Source: Desulfobacterota bacterium AH_259_B03_O07 (GTDB lineage Bacteria > Desulfobacterota_D > UBA1144 > Nemesobacterales > CSP1-2). From it: a stretch of DNA of 37,802 nucleotides. Positions 1 through 7,710 of the stretch are shown here, in pieces; within the stretch, counting starts at the first letter, position 1, and each line of letters begins with the position of its first letter. Position numbers and translations under genes: made by a program. Under the pieces are notes generated by a model. The model was not told where the DNA came from and ran no database searches. It saw only the letters and a program-made list of their open reading frames with translations. The DNA is taken from contig JALLOG010000016.1 in NCBI GenBank assembly GCA_027717645.1, forward strand, positions 1-37,802. Direction: 5' to 3'.

Positions 1-1
1 C

Positions 2-30
2 TTGACTTTATTGACGAGTTGTGTTATAAT
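2..30 (+). promoter_or_regulatory. Sigma-70-type promoter upstream of the first small gene
   Basis: TTGACT (2-7) and a perfect TATAAT (25-30) are separated by exactly 17 bases. Transcription would start near 37 and leave a leader of about 160 bases before the gene at 200. The leader carries an 8-bp inverted repeat (73-80 with 96-103) and an unused Shine-Dalgarno-like AGGAGG near 109-114 followed only by stop codons, so some leader regulation is possible but not shown. Confidence 0.75.
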
Positions 31-199
31 ATTATTGTTTGGGGAAGACGTAGGGAAAGATGTAGGGGTAGAAATAGTAGTAGTTATAATTTTAGCTACT
101 ATTACAATAGGAGGTAGTTATTAAGTGATGTAGTTGTCTAATTTTAGACATAGCTATATAAGTTTTTAGTAAATTAAATTAAGGAGGTAGATGTGGAGA

Positions 200-484
200 A
201 TGAGTAGAGAGAATCTAGTTATTATTGAGGCTGATGATCGTATCCATTGCCCCAAAATTCCTCTAGTAGAGCAGGAAACTGTAATAACCTTTAACCCAGC
301 TGAGGATGAGGCTGAGGTTTGGAGTGTCTATCCCAGCGTTTGGGATTGGCTTGAGGAAATTGGGGTCACACCATATGATGATATGCCTGAGCTGAAACAG
401 TACAGATTATCCAGACATTGGATAGAAATTAGACCTAAGAGTGTAAAGAAGGCTTTTAAGACTTCAAAGAGATTTGTGGCCTAG
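200..484 (+). CDS. Unknown small protein of the integrative element
   Basis: I do not recognise this protein. An in-frame ATG at 191 sits only about 3 bases after the AAGGAGGT Shine-Dalgarno (181-188), too close to use well; ATG at 200, 12 bases past GGAGG, is the better start and gives 94 residues. The product is soluble, acidic in its first half and basic at its end (RPKSVKKAFKTSKRF), with a Trp-rich centre (EVWSVYPSVWDWLEEIG). It has no signal peptide or membrane segment. It sits behind the strong promoter at 2-30, so it is probably well expressed. Its place in an integrase-bearing element suggests phage or island cargo, but nothing shows its function. Confidence 0.6.
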   Translation: MSRENLVIIEADDRIHCPKIPLVEQETVITFNPAEDEAEVWSVYPSVWDWLEEIGVTPYDDMPELKQYRLSRHWIEIRPKSVKKAFKTSKRFVA

Positions 485-500
485 ATGGGTCTAAAATCAT

Positions 501-537
501 AGCTTTTTAGGATCAATCAGGACTAACATACTACCCC
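501..537. repeat. Intergenic element, copy 1
   Basis: This stretch aligns without gaps to 973-1009 at about 28 of 37 positions: a shared AGCTTTTTAG, four variable bases, then AAT-AGGA-TAACA-CTA-CCC with single or double variable positions between the blocks. Each copy lies downstream of one of the two small genes. Copy 1 also contains CTACCCCTAC (531-540), the reverse complement of a 10-mer at 62-71. Confidence 0.5.
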
Positions 538-647
538 TACTTGACCCTAACTCTTACAAGCCAATGGATATATATATGTTTAGTATTACACGTCTGTTTT
601 AGGGTATACATGGTGACCCTATTATTTAAATATAGGAGGTATAAAAA

Positions 648-860
648 ATGGCTAGGAGATACGAAGTAAAGGCAGTGACTTCATACGAGGGTATAGAGGA
701 TATAGCAGAGAAGGTTAATAAAGTAATGGAAGGTATTCCAAATGGGTTATTGGATATAAAGTTATACGAATCACTATCAGACCGTCCTGGCCCTGGTCAA
801 GGTCAAGGTAAAGGTAGAATTAACTCCATTTTTATTATAGTTGATAGAGCAATAAAGTAA
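648..860 (+). CDS. Small protein, faintly Cse60-like
   Basis: Seventy residues, ATG preceded by AGGAGGT at 8-9 bases, so the start is well supported. The layout (IEDIAEKVNKVMEG, then LLDIKLYESLS, a Gly/Pro/Gln loop PGPGQGQGKG, then SIFIIVDRAI) faintly resembles small Cse60-type proteins, which pair an N-terminal helix with two strands around a DIK motif. That is a resemblance from memory, not a firm assignment. There is no signal peptide or membrane helix. It follows the first small gene on the same strand after 163 bases and may share its promoter. Confidence 0.6.
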   Translation: MARRYEVKAVTSYEGIEDIAEKVNKVMEGIPNGLLDIKLYESLSDRPGPGQGQGKGRINSIFIIVDRAIK

Positions 861-1196
861 TAAAGTAACTAAGTAAGGTTAGAGTGTTGTAAAAAAAGTT
901 ACTTAGAACCTAATTGGCTTGGTTGGAACTATAAGTTATTTAGAATTGTATTATTCTGAATATGCAAGTTAGAGCTTTTTAGCCCTAATTAGGAATAACA
1001 CGCTATCCCCAATTCTCACTAAGCTTTAGAGGAACATATCTTAATATATTTCTAATAAGAAAATCTGTTTCATGGCATATGTGCTAACCCTATCTCTAGT
1101 AAATAGTGGACAATAGAATAGAGGAGATGTTCGGGCTAGACTTTTAGAGTAAATAGTAAAATGATTAACATAAGTAGTATCTAATTCAGAAAAAGA
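861..1196. other. 336-base gap without a gene
   Basis: No credible reading frame on either strand. It holds an 8-bp inverted repeat, CTAAGTAA (869-876) with TTACTTAG (899-906), and copy 2 of the intergenic element at 973-1009. The gap separates the plus-strand small genes from the minus-strand TPR gene, so it should contain both transcript ends, but no hairpin followed by a T-run is visible. Confidence 0.5.
973..1009. repeat. Intergenic element, copy 2
   Basis: Partner of 501-537, offset exactly 472 bases with no gaps. The conserved blocks are AGCTTTTTAG and AATTAGGAATAACA followed by CTA and CCCC. Flanking sequence outside the alignment is not similar. Confidence 0.5.
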
Positions 1197-2009
1197 CTAA
1201 TTGCAATATTGTTTTAAGACATCATAAGCCTTAAAGGCTCCTAATTCTCCCGCTTTGGATAAATCCAAGCATCCATTATCTTTTTGACCTAATTGTATTT
1301 TTGCTAGACCTCTGAGTTCTAATCCTTTAGCATGATTAGGCTTAATATTGATTGCTTTATTGTAATCCTGGATCGCTCCTCTGAAGTCACCCAACAATTC
1401 TTTTCCAGCTCCCCTACGTAAGTATGCGTCAGCATCATTAGGATTAAGCTGGATAGCGTTATTGTAATCTTGGATCGCTCCTCTGAAGTCACCCCACAAT
1501 TCTTTTCCAGCTCCCCTACGTAAGTATGCGTCAGCATCATTAGGATTAAGTTGGATAGCGTTATTGTAATCTTGTAGAGCTTCCTTGTAGTCACCTAGCT
1601 CAAGTTTCGCTAAGCCTCTACCTCCATATGCTAGTGCATCATTTGGATTAAGAATAATAGCCTTGGTGTAATCCTGTATAGCTCCCTTGTAATCTCTTAA
1701 TTCAGCTTTTGCAACCCCTCTATTATAGTACGCTTTTGCATACTTGGGATTAATCTCTATAGCTTTAGTAAAATCTTGTATAGCTTCCTTGTAGTCTCTT
1801 AAGTTACCTTTTGCTTTCCCTCTATTATTGTATGCCTCTGCATACTTAGGGGTTATCTTTATAGCTTTACTGTAGTGCTCTATAGCCTCCTTGTAATTGC
1901 CTTGCTCATATTTGACATCTCCTAGTTTATTAAAGGTTTCCGCTGTTTGTGCATAAGCTGAAGGAACTAGATAGAATAAAAGAACTAGAGTAAGTACTAT
2001 CGTTATCAT
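1197..2009 (-). CDS. Secreted TPR-repeat protein
   Basis: A 270-residue protein with a signal peptide at about 1-20 (hydrophobic run ending PSAYAQ), so it is exported. Six consecutive 34-residue tetratricopeptide repeats fill residues 22-225 (for example GDFRGAIQDYNNAIQLNPND), followed by a degenerate seventh. The end, GCLDLSKAGELG...AYDVLKQYC, is a cap I associate with secreted TPR proteins in several phyla. TPRs bind proteins or peptides; the partner here is unknown. Repeats 5 and 6 are almost identical in DNA. No good Shine-Dalgarno precedes the ATG. The gene lies between the integrase and the element's small genes, so it is probably cargo. Confidence 0.85.
   Translation of the reverse strand: MITIVLTLVLLFYLVPSAYAQTAETFNKLGDVKYEQGNYKEAIEHYSKAIKITPKYAEAYNNRGKAKGNLRDYKEAIQDFTKAIEINPKYAKAYYNRGVAKAELRDYKGAIQDYTKAIILNPNDALAYGGRGLAKLELGDYKEALQDYNNAIQLNPNDADAYLRRGAGKELWGDFRGAIQDYNNAIQLNPNDADAYLRRGAGKELLGDFRGAIQDYNKAINIKPNHAKGLELRGLAKIQLGQKDNGCLDLSKAGELGAFKAYDVLKQYCN
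1359..1562 (-). repeat. Tandem 102-bp duplication inside the TPR gene
   Basis: 1359-1460 and 1461-1562 are two head-to-tail copies differing at 3 of 102 positions; the next unit (from 1563) keeps the period but is much more diverged. 102 bases is exactly one 34-residue TPR, so the frame is kept. This is a recent in-frame gain of one repeat. Confidence 0.9.
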
Positions 2010-2074
2010 AAGGTTTTGAATAATGACTCTCTTAGCACATCCAATACATAGTATGGTTAAAAATTATTGTATGT

Positions 2075-2099
2075 TCTTTCTATATGAGCTATAGAAAGA
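2075..2099. repeat. Perfect 10-bp inverted repeat between integrase and TPR gene
   Basis: TCTTTCTATA (2075-2084) and TATAGAAAGA (2090-2099) flank a 5-base loop. It lies 45 bases downstream of the integrase stop and 66 bases upstream of the TPR start, both on the minus strand. No T-run follows immediately on that strand, so it may be an operator or a weak terminator. Confidence 0.5.
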
Positions 2100-2144
2100 G
2101 CAAACATTGCTTTGTTATCACCTTATGTACAGTTTAAATAGTAA

Positions 2145-3176
2145 TCAAATCCAGGGCAATTTTTCTACTGTACTAGCTTTATAACTAGGTGACAAGTGTG
2201 CATAGATCATTGTAGTAGATACTTGAGTATGACCTAGTAATTCCTTGACTGATACTAAATCCACTCCACACATGACAAGGTGACTGGCAAAGCTATGTCT
2301 TAAGGTATGTGGTGAAGCTTTAATACCCGCTTTTCTGCAAGCTTTGTTAAAGCTGTGTCTGAAGCTTTTTAACTTTCTACCATCTGGCATGCAGAATATA
2401 TATTCTCTTTGGCAGTCTTGTCTTGGTATGACTTTATCCATATGAGGAAGTGGATAATAATCTCTTAGCCATAGGAGAGTCTCATACAATTCTTTATTCA
2501 TAGGTATAATTCTATAACTATTGGTTTTACTACTTCTTATAAGTAAGACCCTCTGATTAAAATCTATATCACTAAATTTTAGATTAAGTAGTTCACCTCT
2601 TCTCAATCCAGTGTTACGCAATACTATTATTATGGGCTTAAGCCAAGTGCTAGCTTTATCAACTAGCCTATCAATTTCTTCTGTTGACAAAAACTTTGGA
2701 GGTTCTTTAGGTATCTTCAATAGTTTTATCTTTGGTGTAGAAGTCTGATATGCCCACTCGTTAGCTTTATTCAACATGAATCTTAGTACAGATAATTCCT
2801 TATTAATAGTAGCTGGTTTTAAGCTCTTCTTTGTTCTATTGGTTTTGTATTCTTCTATCTTATGTGTGTCTATTTTTTGAAGTGGAATATCTCCTATATT
2901 AGATTTTAAGATTTGCATGATCTCTAATTCTCTTTTGCAAGTGGCTATGGATTTATTGGTCTTGGCAAATTCAATATATTCTTCTATAAACTCATATAAT
3001 GTAATAGATTTTACTTCATCCAGGTTTAGCCTATCTTTAGTAAACTCAATTTCTAGCTTCCTTAGAATTTGCTTAGCCTTTTTCTTATCTACTCTACCAA
3101 TCTTGATCCATTTCCTCTTACCAGACACACTAAAGACTGCATAGTAAGAATTATGATTCAATACTAAACTTGCCAT
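2145..3176 (-). CDS. Tyrosine recombinase (phage/island integrase)
   Basis: A 343-residue site-specific recombinase, expected to integrate and excise the element at the neighbouring tRNA-Glu. The N-terminus (about 1-50, YYAVFSVSGKRKWIKIG) resembles an arm-binding domain; residues about 60-155 form the SAM-like core-binding domain; the C-terminal catalytic domain has the first Arg in NTGLRRGELLNLKFSDID, then HTLRHSFASHL (His and Arg), the later His in LLGHTQVSTT and the nucleophile Tyr in MIYAHLSP. All key residues are present, so the enzyme looks active. Length is normal. GGGAG precedes the ATG at 9 bases. It reads away from the tRNA, and its upstream side faces the attachment site. Confidence 0.93.
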   Translation of the reverse strand: MASLVLNHNSYYAVFSVSGKRKWIKIGRVDKKKAKQILRKLEIEFTKDRLNLDEVKSITLYEFIEEYIEFAKTNKSIATCKRELEIMQILKSNIGDIPLQKIDTHKIEEYKTNRTKKSLKPATINKELSVLRFMLNKANEWAYQTSTPKIKLLKIPKEPPKFLSTEEIDRLVDKASTWLKPIIIVLRNTGLRRGELLNLKFSDIDFNQRVLLIRSSKTNSYRIIPMNKELYETLLWLRDYYPLPHMDKVIPRQDCQREYIFCMPDGRKLKSFRHSFNKACRKAGIKASPHTLRHSFASHLVMCGVDLVSVKELLGHTQVSTTMIYAHLSPSYKASTVEKLPWI

Positions 3177-3230
3177 AGCTAAATGCTCCCTTTACTAGAC
3201 TAGAGGATTTAGCAATTGAAGCTTTTATAG

Positions 3231-3301
3231 TTAGGCATAGGTTAGGCAGGTGCTTAAAGTGGGGTGTTAGTATCTGGTAGGATTGTTGTAAGTAGTTGTA
3301 A
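3231..3301. repeat. Helically phased direct repeats beside the attachment site
   Basis: TTAGGCA occurs at 3231-3237 and 3242-3248 (11-base period) and GTTGTAA at 3285-3291 and 3295-3301 (10-base period). They lie between the integrase start and the tRNA 3' end, where integrase arm-type and accessory sites are normally found. Binding is inferred from position and spacing only. Confidence 0.35.
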
Positions 3302-3317
3302 ACTTTAGAGAACTTAT

Positions 3318-3395
3318 TGGCAGCCCCTACGGGATTTGAACCCGTGTCTCCGCCTTGAGAGGGCGACGTCCTAGGCCAGGCTAGACGAAAGGGCC
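3318..3395 (-). tRNA. tRNA-Glu (anticodon CTC)
   Basis: Read on the minus strand, the acceptor stem GGCCCTT pairs with AGGGGCT (two wobbles), the anticodon stem TCGCC/GGCGG holds the loop CTCTCAA, giving anticodon CTC for GAG, and the T arm ACGGG/CCCGT holds TTCAAAT. The discriminator G is followed by an encoded CCA at 3318-3320. The gene is intact, so the adjacent element rebuilt the 3' end when it inserted. Confidence 0.95.
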
Positions 3396-3785
3396 ACAAT
3401 TCCAATGATTGAAGGTTGTTTAACAAAGATACTCTAGCATAAGACCAAGCCTTATCAAGACAGTAATCTCACTTTTTACTTTATCGTTTATTTCCAATTA
3501 TTACCAAAGAAACTTCCGATCATTAGTCTTGTGCTCTTTTTCCCTCAAGATTACACAATCATGTCGTAGGCTCTGTGAAGTGATCTTCCGCATAACCAAG
3601 ACATTGCTTCGGTCGTGTCTCTCCCGCGCAATGGCCCACCATTCTCGTCATCGCGAATCAAATGAAGCGATCTCCATCCTAACATAGGAATCGCTTCGTC
3701 CCGTTCGCGGAGTTTATCCTGAGTATGATCGAAGAGTCAAAGGAATGGTGCCCCAACATGGGTTATTAAATATTTTTGTACAAAA
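3396..3785. other. 390-base gap with a REP-like palindrome
   Basis: No gene seen. The left half, upstream of tRNA-Glu, is featureless; 3590-3745 is repeat-derived and contains the nested palindrome at 3652-3709. No clear terminator follows argH on the minus strand. Confidence 0.5.
3652..3709. repeat. Nested palindromic (REP/MITE-like) element, CATTGCGAG-type
   Basis: Outer arms CGCGAA (3652-3657) and TTCGCG (3704-3709) enclose inner arms GAAGCGAT (3664-3671) and ATCGCTTC (3690-3697); six unpaired bases separate inner and outer arms on both sides, so the structure is symmetric. The surrounding CGTCATCGCGAA...GAAGCGATCTC resembles the interspersed repeat built on CGTCATTGCGAG...GAAGCAATCTC that I recall from many bacterial genomes. 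A degraded copy in the opposite orientation lies near 26512-26560. Confidence 0.6.
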
Positions 3786-5168
3786 CTACCAACTGGCTGT
3801 ATCTTTTTTACTATCCTTTATCATTTTCAAGACGTTTTCTGGTGAAGTTCCATGCTGGGATACCCTACTCGATATCGATCCTTCTACAGTTAGGAATTCG
3901 AAGACTTCAGCTTCAATTTTTTTCGAAAACTTTTTGAGGTCGGAAATAGAGAGGTTTATTAGATCCTTTCCCTTTTGCTCTGCATATCTAACTATTCTGC
4001 CAGTAATCTCATGAGCCTGTCTAAACGGTATGCCTTTTCTGGCAAGATAGTCTGCAAGGTCTGTCGCGGTAATGTGACCTTTGGTGAGCGCCTTTCTCAT
4101 ATTTTCAGATTTGAAATTGATGTGCCCCAACATTTCGGTCAGAACCTCGATACATGATTTCACAGTGTCCACAGTACTGAACATTGGTTCCTTATCCTCC
4201 TGCATGTCTCTATTGTATGAGAGAGGGAGTCCCTTCATTATTGTAAGAACAGACATTAGATTCCCATAGACTTTTCCCGTCTTTCCTCTGATCAACTCTG
4301 AAATGTCGGGGTTTCTTTTCTGAGGCATTATGCTCGAACCTGTTGTGAATTCATCTCCCAGGTCGATGAAGTCGAATTCTTTACTCGACCAGATAACGAG
4401 CTCTTCCGAGAGTCTGCTTAGGTGCATCATGAGGGAGGAAGAAATTGAAATGAACTCGATAATGAAGTCTCTGTCGCTAACACTATCTATACTGTTTTTG
4501 GTAATTTCCGGAAACCCAAGAAGTTTTGCTACGTAATGTCTATCTACTGGGAAAGATGTACCGGCGCCGGCTCCGCTGCCAAGCGGCATCACGTTAACCC
4601 TATTACGACAATCAATGAAACGTGCTCGTTCTCGTTTAAACATCTCAAAATAAGCCATCAAGTGATGAGAGAGAAGAACGGGTTGTGCCCTTTGCAGGTG
4701 CGTATAAAGAGGCATGAACACCTTTATGTTTTTTTCTGCCAAGTTTACAATAGTTTCAGAAAGTAATTTTAGTAAGGAGATGATTTCATCAATTTCTCGC
4801 CTTAGATAAAGTCGCATGTCCAAAACAACCTGATCATTTCTGCTTCTTGCGGTATGGAGCTTTCCGCCAGCCTGTCCTATTTTTTCTATAAGCCGTTTTT
4901 CAATATTGAGGTGTATATCTTCGTATTCATCTCTGAAAGGAAACTTTCCTCTTTCTATTTCCTTTCGAATGCTCTTAAGGCCTTTTATTATCTTTTCGGA
5001 TTCTTTTTTCGAAATGATTCCAGTCTTACCAAGCATCTTTGTGTGAGCGATGCTTCCTTCAATGTCTTCGCGGTATAGCCTTTTATCGACGTCTATAGAG
5101 GCTGAGAATTTTTCTGCTAATTTGTGTAAATCCTTTTTAAACCTTCCATGCCAGGGTTTTCTAGCCAA
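3786..5168 (-). CDS. argH: Argininosuccinate lyase
   Basis: Cytoplasmic enzyme splitting argininosuccinate into arginine and fumarate, the last step of arginine synthesis. The fumarase/aspartase-superfamily signature GSSIMPQKRNPD is intact, with TARSRNDQV and the N-terminal KPWHGRF block typical of ArgH. The frame opens upstream to a TTG at 5190-5192, but AAGGAGG lies inside that extension (5177-5183) and sits 8 bases before an in-frame TTG at 5166-5168. That start gives MARKPWHGRF, the usual ArgH N-terminus, and 460 residues, the family's normal length. No other arginine gene is adjacent. The downstream flank is the repeat-bearing gap. Confidence 0.95.
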   Translation of the reverse strand: MARKPWHGRFKKDLHKLAEKFSASIDVDKRLYREDIEGSIAHTKMLGKTGIISKKESEKIIKGLKSIRKEIERGKFPFRDEYEDIHLNIEKRLIEKIGQAGGKLHTARSRNDQVVLDMRLYLRREIDEIISLLKLLSETIVNLAEKNIKVFMPLYTHLQRAQPVLLSHHLMAYFEMFKRERARFIDCRNRVNVMPLGSGAGAGTSFPVDRHYVAKLLGFPEITKNSIDSVSDRDFIIEFISISSSLMMHLSRLSEELVIWSSKEFDFIDLGDEFTTGSSIMPQKRNPDISELIRGKTGKVYGNLMSVLTIMKGLPLSYNRDMQEDKEPMFSTVDTVKSCIEVLTEMLGHINFKSENMRKALTKGHITATDLADYLARKGIPFRQAHEITGRIVRYAEQKGKDLINLSISDLKKFSKKIEAEVFEFLTVEGSISSRVSQHGTSPENVLKMIKDSKKDTASW

Positions 5169-5276
5169 TTTCAGCCCCTCCTTCTTTCTCAAAAATCAGA
5201 CCTTGGAATGTTAAGATAAAACAAGCTAACACAATCTTCAATCTATAGTATGTTATTAGTTACAGGCATTTTTTGC

Positions 5277-6350
5277 TTAATTTGCAGACTGCTCGCCCGA
5301 CTCCTCTTTCTCAACAAATAGTGTCTGTGTTGGATAGGCAAATTCAATACCTTCCTCTTCAAAACGCCTGAAAATTTCCAGGTTGATCGCCTGATTAATA
5401 TCCATATAGAGATTGTAATCCGGGCTAAGCACATAATATACTGTCTCATAGTTAAGAGAAAAGTCTCCATATTGATTAAAGTGCGCCCTATCAAAACGCG
5501 TATTCTGCTGTGCCTCTATTACATCTTTTATAATCGAAGGAATAGATTTAAGTTTTTCATAGGGAGTCTGATAGACAACACCTAAGGTGAAAACTATCCT
5601 GCGATTAAACATTCTTTTATAATTTTTGATGCGGTTTTGTAAAAGATCGTTATTTGAAAAAACAATTTGTTCCCCAAAAAGGCTTCGAACCCGAGTTGTC
5701 TTTAGACCAATATGCTCGATTGTTCCTTTATAGTCATCCACGATTATAAAATCTCCTAACACAAAAGGTTTATCCAAGACTATTGAAATGGATGCAAATA
5801 AATCTCCCAATACATTCTGCAGTGCTAATGCTACTGCTATGCCTCCAATACCAAGTCCCGCAATTAGGGCATTGACATCAACTCCCAAATTTTGTAGTGC
5901 AATAAGGAGAATTACAGATGATAAAACCAATTTGCCTATAAAACCAACAGCGGAAACAGTAGTGACGCTTGCTGCATCCTCTCCCAATTTCTCTTTTCTG
6001 TATCGAGCAGTCCAATAATTAATGAGTCCATTTCCCCAGATCACTACTTGGAAAAGAAAAGAAATTATAGCAATGCCTTTTAACAACTCAGATACTTTCA
6101 CCGGGAGTGAAAGAACTAGTGATCCTGCATAAATCGATATCATGAATAAAAGAAAGAAGTGTGTTCTGCCAAGCAAATCAACTATCAAATCATCTATATC
6201 GGTTTCCGTTTTCCTAGCAAGGGCTCTAAGGCGGTTTACTATCAAACTTTTCAGGATTTTGAGTATTACTAGAACAGAAATAGCAATCAAAATGGCAATT
6301 GCCCAGTCGAGTATCTCGTTTTCTAAGAATTTTTGGTGTAGAAAAGTCAT
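5277..6350 (-). CDS. MscS-family mechanosensitive channel
   Basis: Small-conductance mechanosensitive channel, 357 residues, inner membrane; it releases solutes when membrane tension rises after osmotic downshock. Several hydrophobic helices precede the pore-lining helix with the family pattern GLGIGGIAVALALQNVLGDLFASI (shown only to identify it; about residues 168-190), followed by the beta domain (KPFVLGDFIIVDDYKGTIEHIG) and NNDLLQNRIKNYKR. GGGAG lies 5 bases before the ATG. It follows treT by 118 bases on the same strand, next to trehalose synthesis and a solute symporter, which fits osmoregulation. Confidence 0.9.
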   Translation of the reverse strand: MTFLHQKFLENEILDWAIAILIAISVLVILKILKSLIVNRLRALARKTETDIDDLIVDLLGRTHFFLLFMISIYAGSLVLSLPVKVSELLKGIAIISFLFQVVIWGNGLINYWTARYRKEKLGEDAASVTTVSAVGFIGKLVLSSVILLIALQNLGVDVNALIAGLGIGGIAVALALQNVLGDLFASISIVLDKPFVLGDFIIVDDYKGTIEHIGLKTTRVRSLFGEQIVFSNNDLLQNRIKNYKRMFNRRIVFTLGVVYQTPYEKLKSIPSIIKDVIEAQQNTRFDRAHFNQYGDFSLNYETVYYVLSPDYNLYMDINQAINLEIFRRFEEEGIEFAYPTQTLFVEKEESGEQSAN

Positions 6351-6468
6351 CTATTCTCCCGGATGGAAATCTTTCCGAATTGCAACATGAGATTAATGCT
6401 TATTTTAACCAACTAAAATGCAGTCACAAATTTTTGAGAGACCTCATGTTTAGATACTATATAAATAA

Positions 6469-7710
6469 CTATCGCAATTCTATCCTATCTTCGGCACCAT
6501 GGGTCAGTCCAAATATTAGCGTGAGTAGTTCTCTTAGTTGCTGTGTAATAAGAAAGTTCTCACGCACAAATTCCTTTGCTTTCCGCCCCATTTCTCTTAC
6601 TATTTCAGGATGATGTAGCAGATAACGAATGCGTAGTGCTGCGCCCTCTGGTGTTGTAACTCGAAATCCCGTGTGATGATTTATAACCTGTAGTCTTATA
6701 CCTCCTGTATCTCCTCCTATAACAGGCTTACCCTTCCAAAAGGCTTCTGTAACAGTGAGTCCAAAGCCCTCTTTGATTGACTTTTGAAGAACAATATCTG
6801 CTAGGCGCTGAAGTGCGTTTATAGTACGATGGGAATCGGGGGGCAAGACGAGTAGATGTATATCAGGATCATCTCCAACTGAAGTACAAACTTCGTGTAA
6901 CACTTCTTCTCCTTCTGGATCGTCGGTTGCTCCGCCTCCAGCAAGGATAAGTTGAATGTTAGGTGAGAATACTTTAACCAACCTATAGGCCTCGATTACT
7001 CCCAACGGATCCTTAAATCTGTCAAATCGTGATACCTGGAGCATGACAGGTCTTAAAGGATCAATGCTAAAACGGTCATGTGTTGACTTAATATCCAGCT
7101 CATCCAGCTCCATATTTTTCTCACTCAGGGGGTCAATACTCGGTGGGATAATATATTGCGGATGAGGCAATGGCTTTGAAAAATCAGCAAGAGAGAATAC
7201 GCTTGCATCGTAAGCAGAGACAAATTTGCGAAGGTATTTCCAGACCGGCACATAAGGGTGACTAGCATCAATATGACATCGCCAAATCCATTTACCCTTT
7301 CGGTTTGGACAGTATTTTAAGAGTGGTGCAGGTTGTGGATCGTGTATGAATACTATGTCTGCTTCTTCGAGGATATTTCGGAGTCGTTCGGCATTTCTGG
7401 CGTTAGTCTTTTCATAAATTGTTAAAAGGCTGTCTGGGATGCTTATTTTAGTGCCCTGCAATGCATTGTGCATGTTCTTTGTACATTGATAGAATTCATT
7501 TTGACCTGTTATCACTTCCCATTTTGTATCTATTCCAATCTCATTCATAAGTGGTACCAATTTGTTAAGTATCTCTGCTACTCCTCCCCCAATTCGTGTT
7601 GAATTGACGTGTACTACTTTCATACCCTTTAGAGGGAGTGAAAGTTGTTGGATGTGAGAAATAACTTCTTCACCTGCTACCTTAGAGTAGGCTTGTATTA
7701 AATCCGACAT
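6469..7710 (-). CDS. treT: Trehalose synthase, GT4 family (TreT type)
   Basis: A 413-residue GT4 glycosyltransferase. The N-terminal block KVVHVNSTRIGGGVAEIL, then WEVITGQNEFYQCTKNMHNALQG, matches the TreT/trehalose phosphorylase group, where TreT interconverts NDP-glucose plus glucose and trehalose plus NDP. The donor-site motif KEGFGLTVTEAFWKGKPVIG, with its E-x7-E pair, is intact. Length equals that of archaeal TreT. The ATG (7708-7710) overlaps the stop of the DUF5752 gene as TAATG, implying translational coupling, with AAAGGA about 9 bases upstream. Substrate is inferred from family resemblance; another trehalose-type disaccharide glycosyltransferase is the main alternative. Confidence 0.8.
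   Translation of the reverse strand: MSDLIQAYSKVAGEEVISHIQQLSLPLKGMKVVHVNSTRIGGGVAEILNKLVPLMNEIGIDTKWEVITGQNEFYQCTKNMHNALQGTKISIPDSLLTIYEKTNARNAERLRNILEEADIVFIHDPQPAPLLKYCPNRKGKWIWRCHIDASHPYVPVWKYLRKFVSAYDASVFSLADFSKPLPHPQYIIPPSIDPLSEKNMELDELDIKSTHDRFSIDPLRPVMLQVSRFDRFKDPLGVIEAYRLVKVFSPNIQLILAGGGATDDPEGEEVLHEVCTSVGDDPDIHLLVLPPDSHRTINALQRLADIVLQKSIKEGFGLTVTEAFWKGKPVIGGDTGGIRLQVINHHTGFRVTTPEGAALRIRYLLHHPEIVREMGRKAKEFVRENFLITQQLRELLTLIFGLTHGAEDRIELR

Larger units (their letters stand above)
1..3317. mobile_element. Right end of an integrative element inserted at tRNA-Glu
   Basis: A tyrosine recombinase gene lies 141 bases from the 3' end of a complete tRNA-Glu gene, the usual arrangement for islands that integrate into tRNA 3' ends. 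The cargo in view is two unknown small genes and a secreted TPR protein, none of them housekeeping. The other attachment site, a second copy of the tRNA 3' end, was not found in the window, so the element should continue to the left. The boundary at 3317/3318 is inferred from the tRNA, not from a visible direct repeat. Confidence 0.55.

Noticed and set aside
1319-1594. Second minus-strand frame inside the TPR gene
   Set aside because: A repeat-driven shadow; the TPR frame clearly holds the protein.
3151-3426. Minus-strand frame of 91 codons over tRNA-Glu
   Set aside because: It reads straight through the tRNA gene and the integrase start; a shadow of the tRNA.
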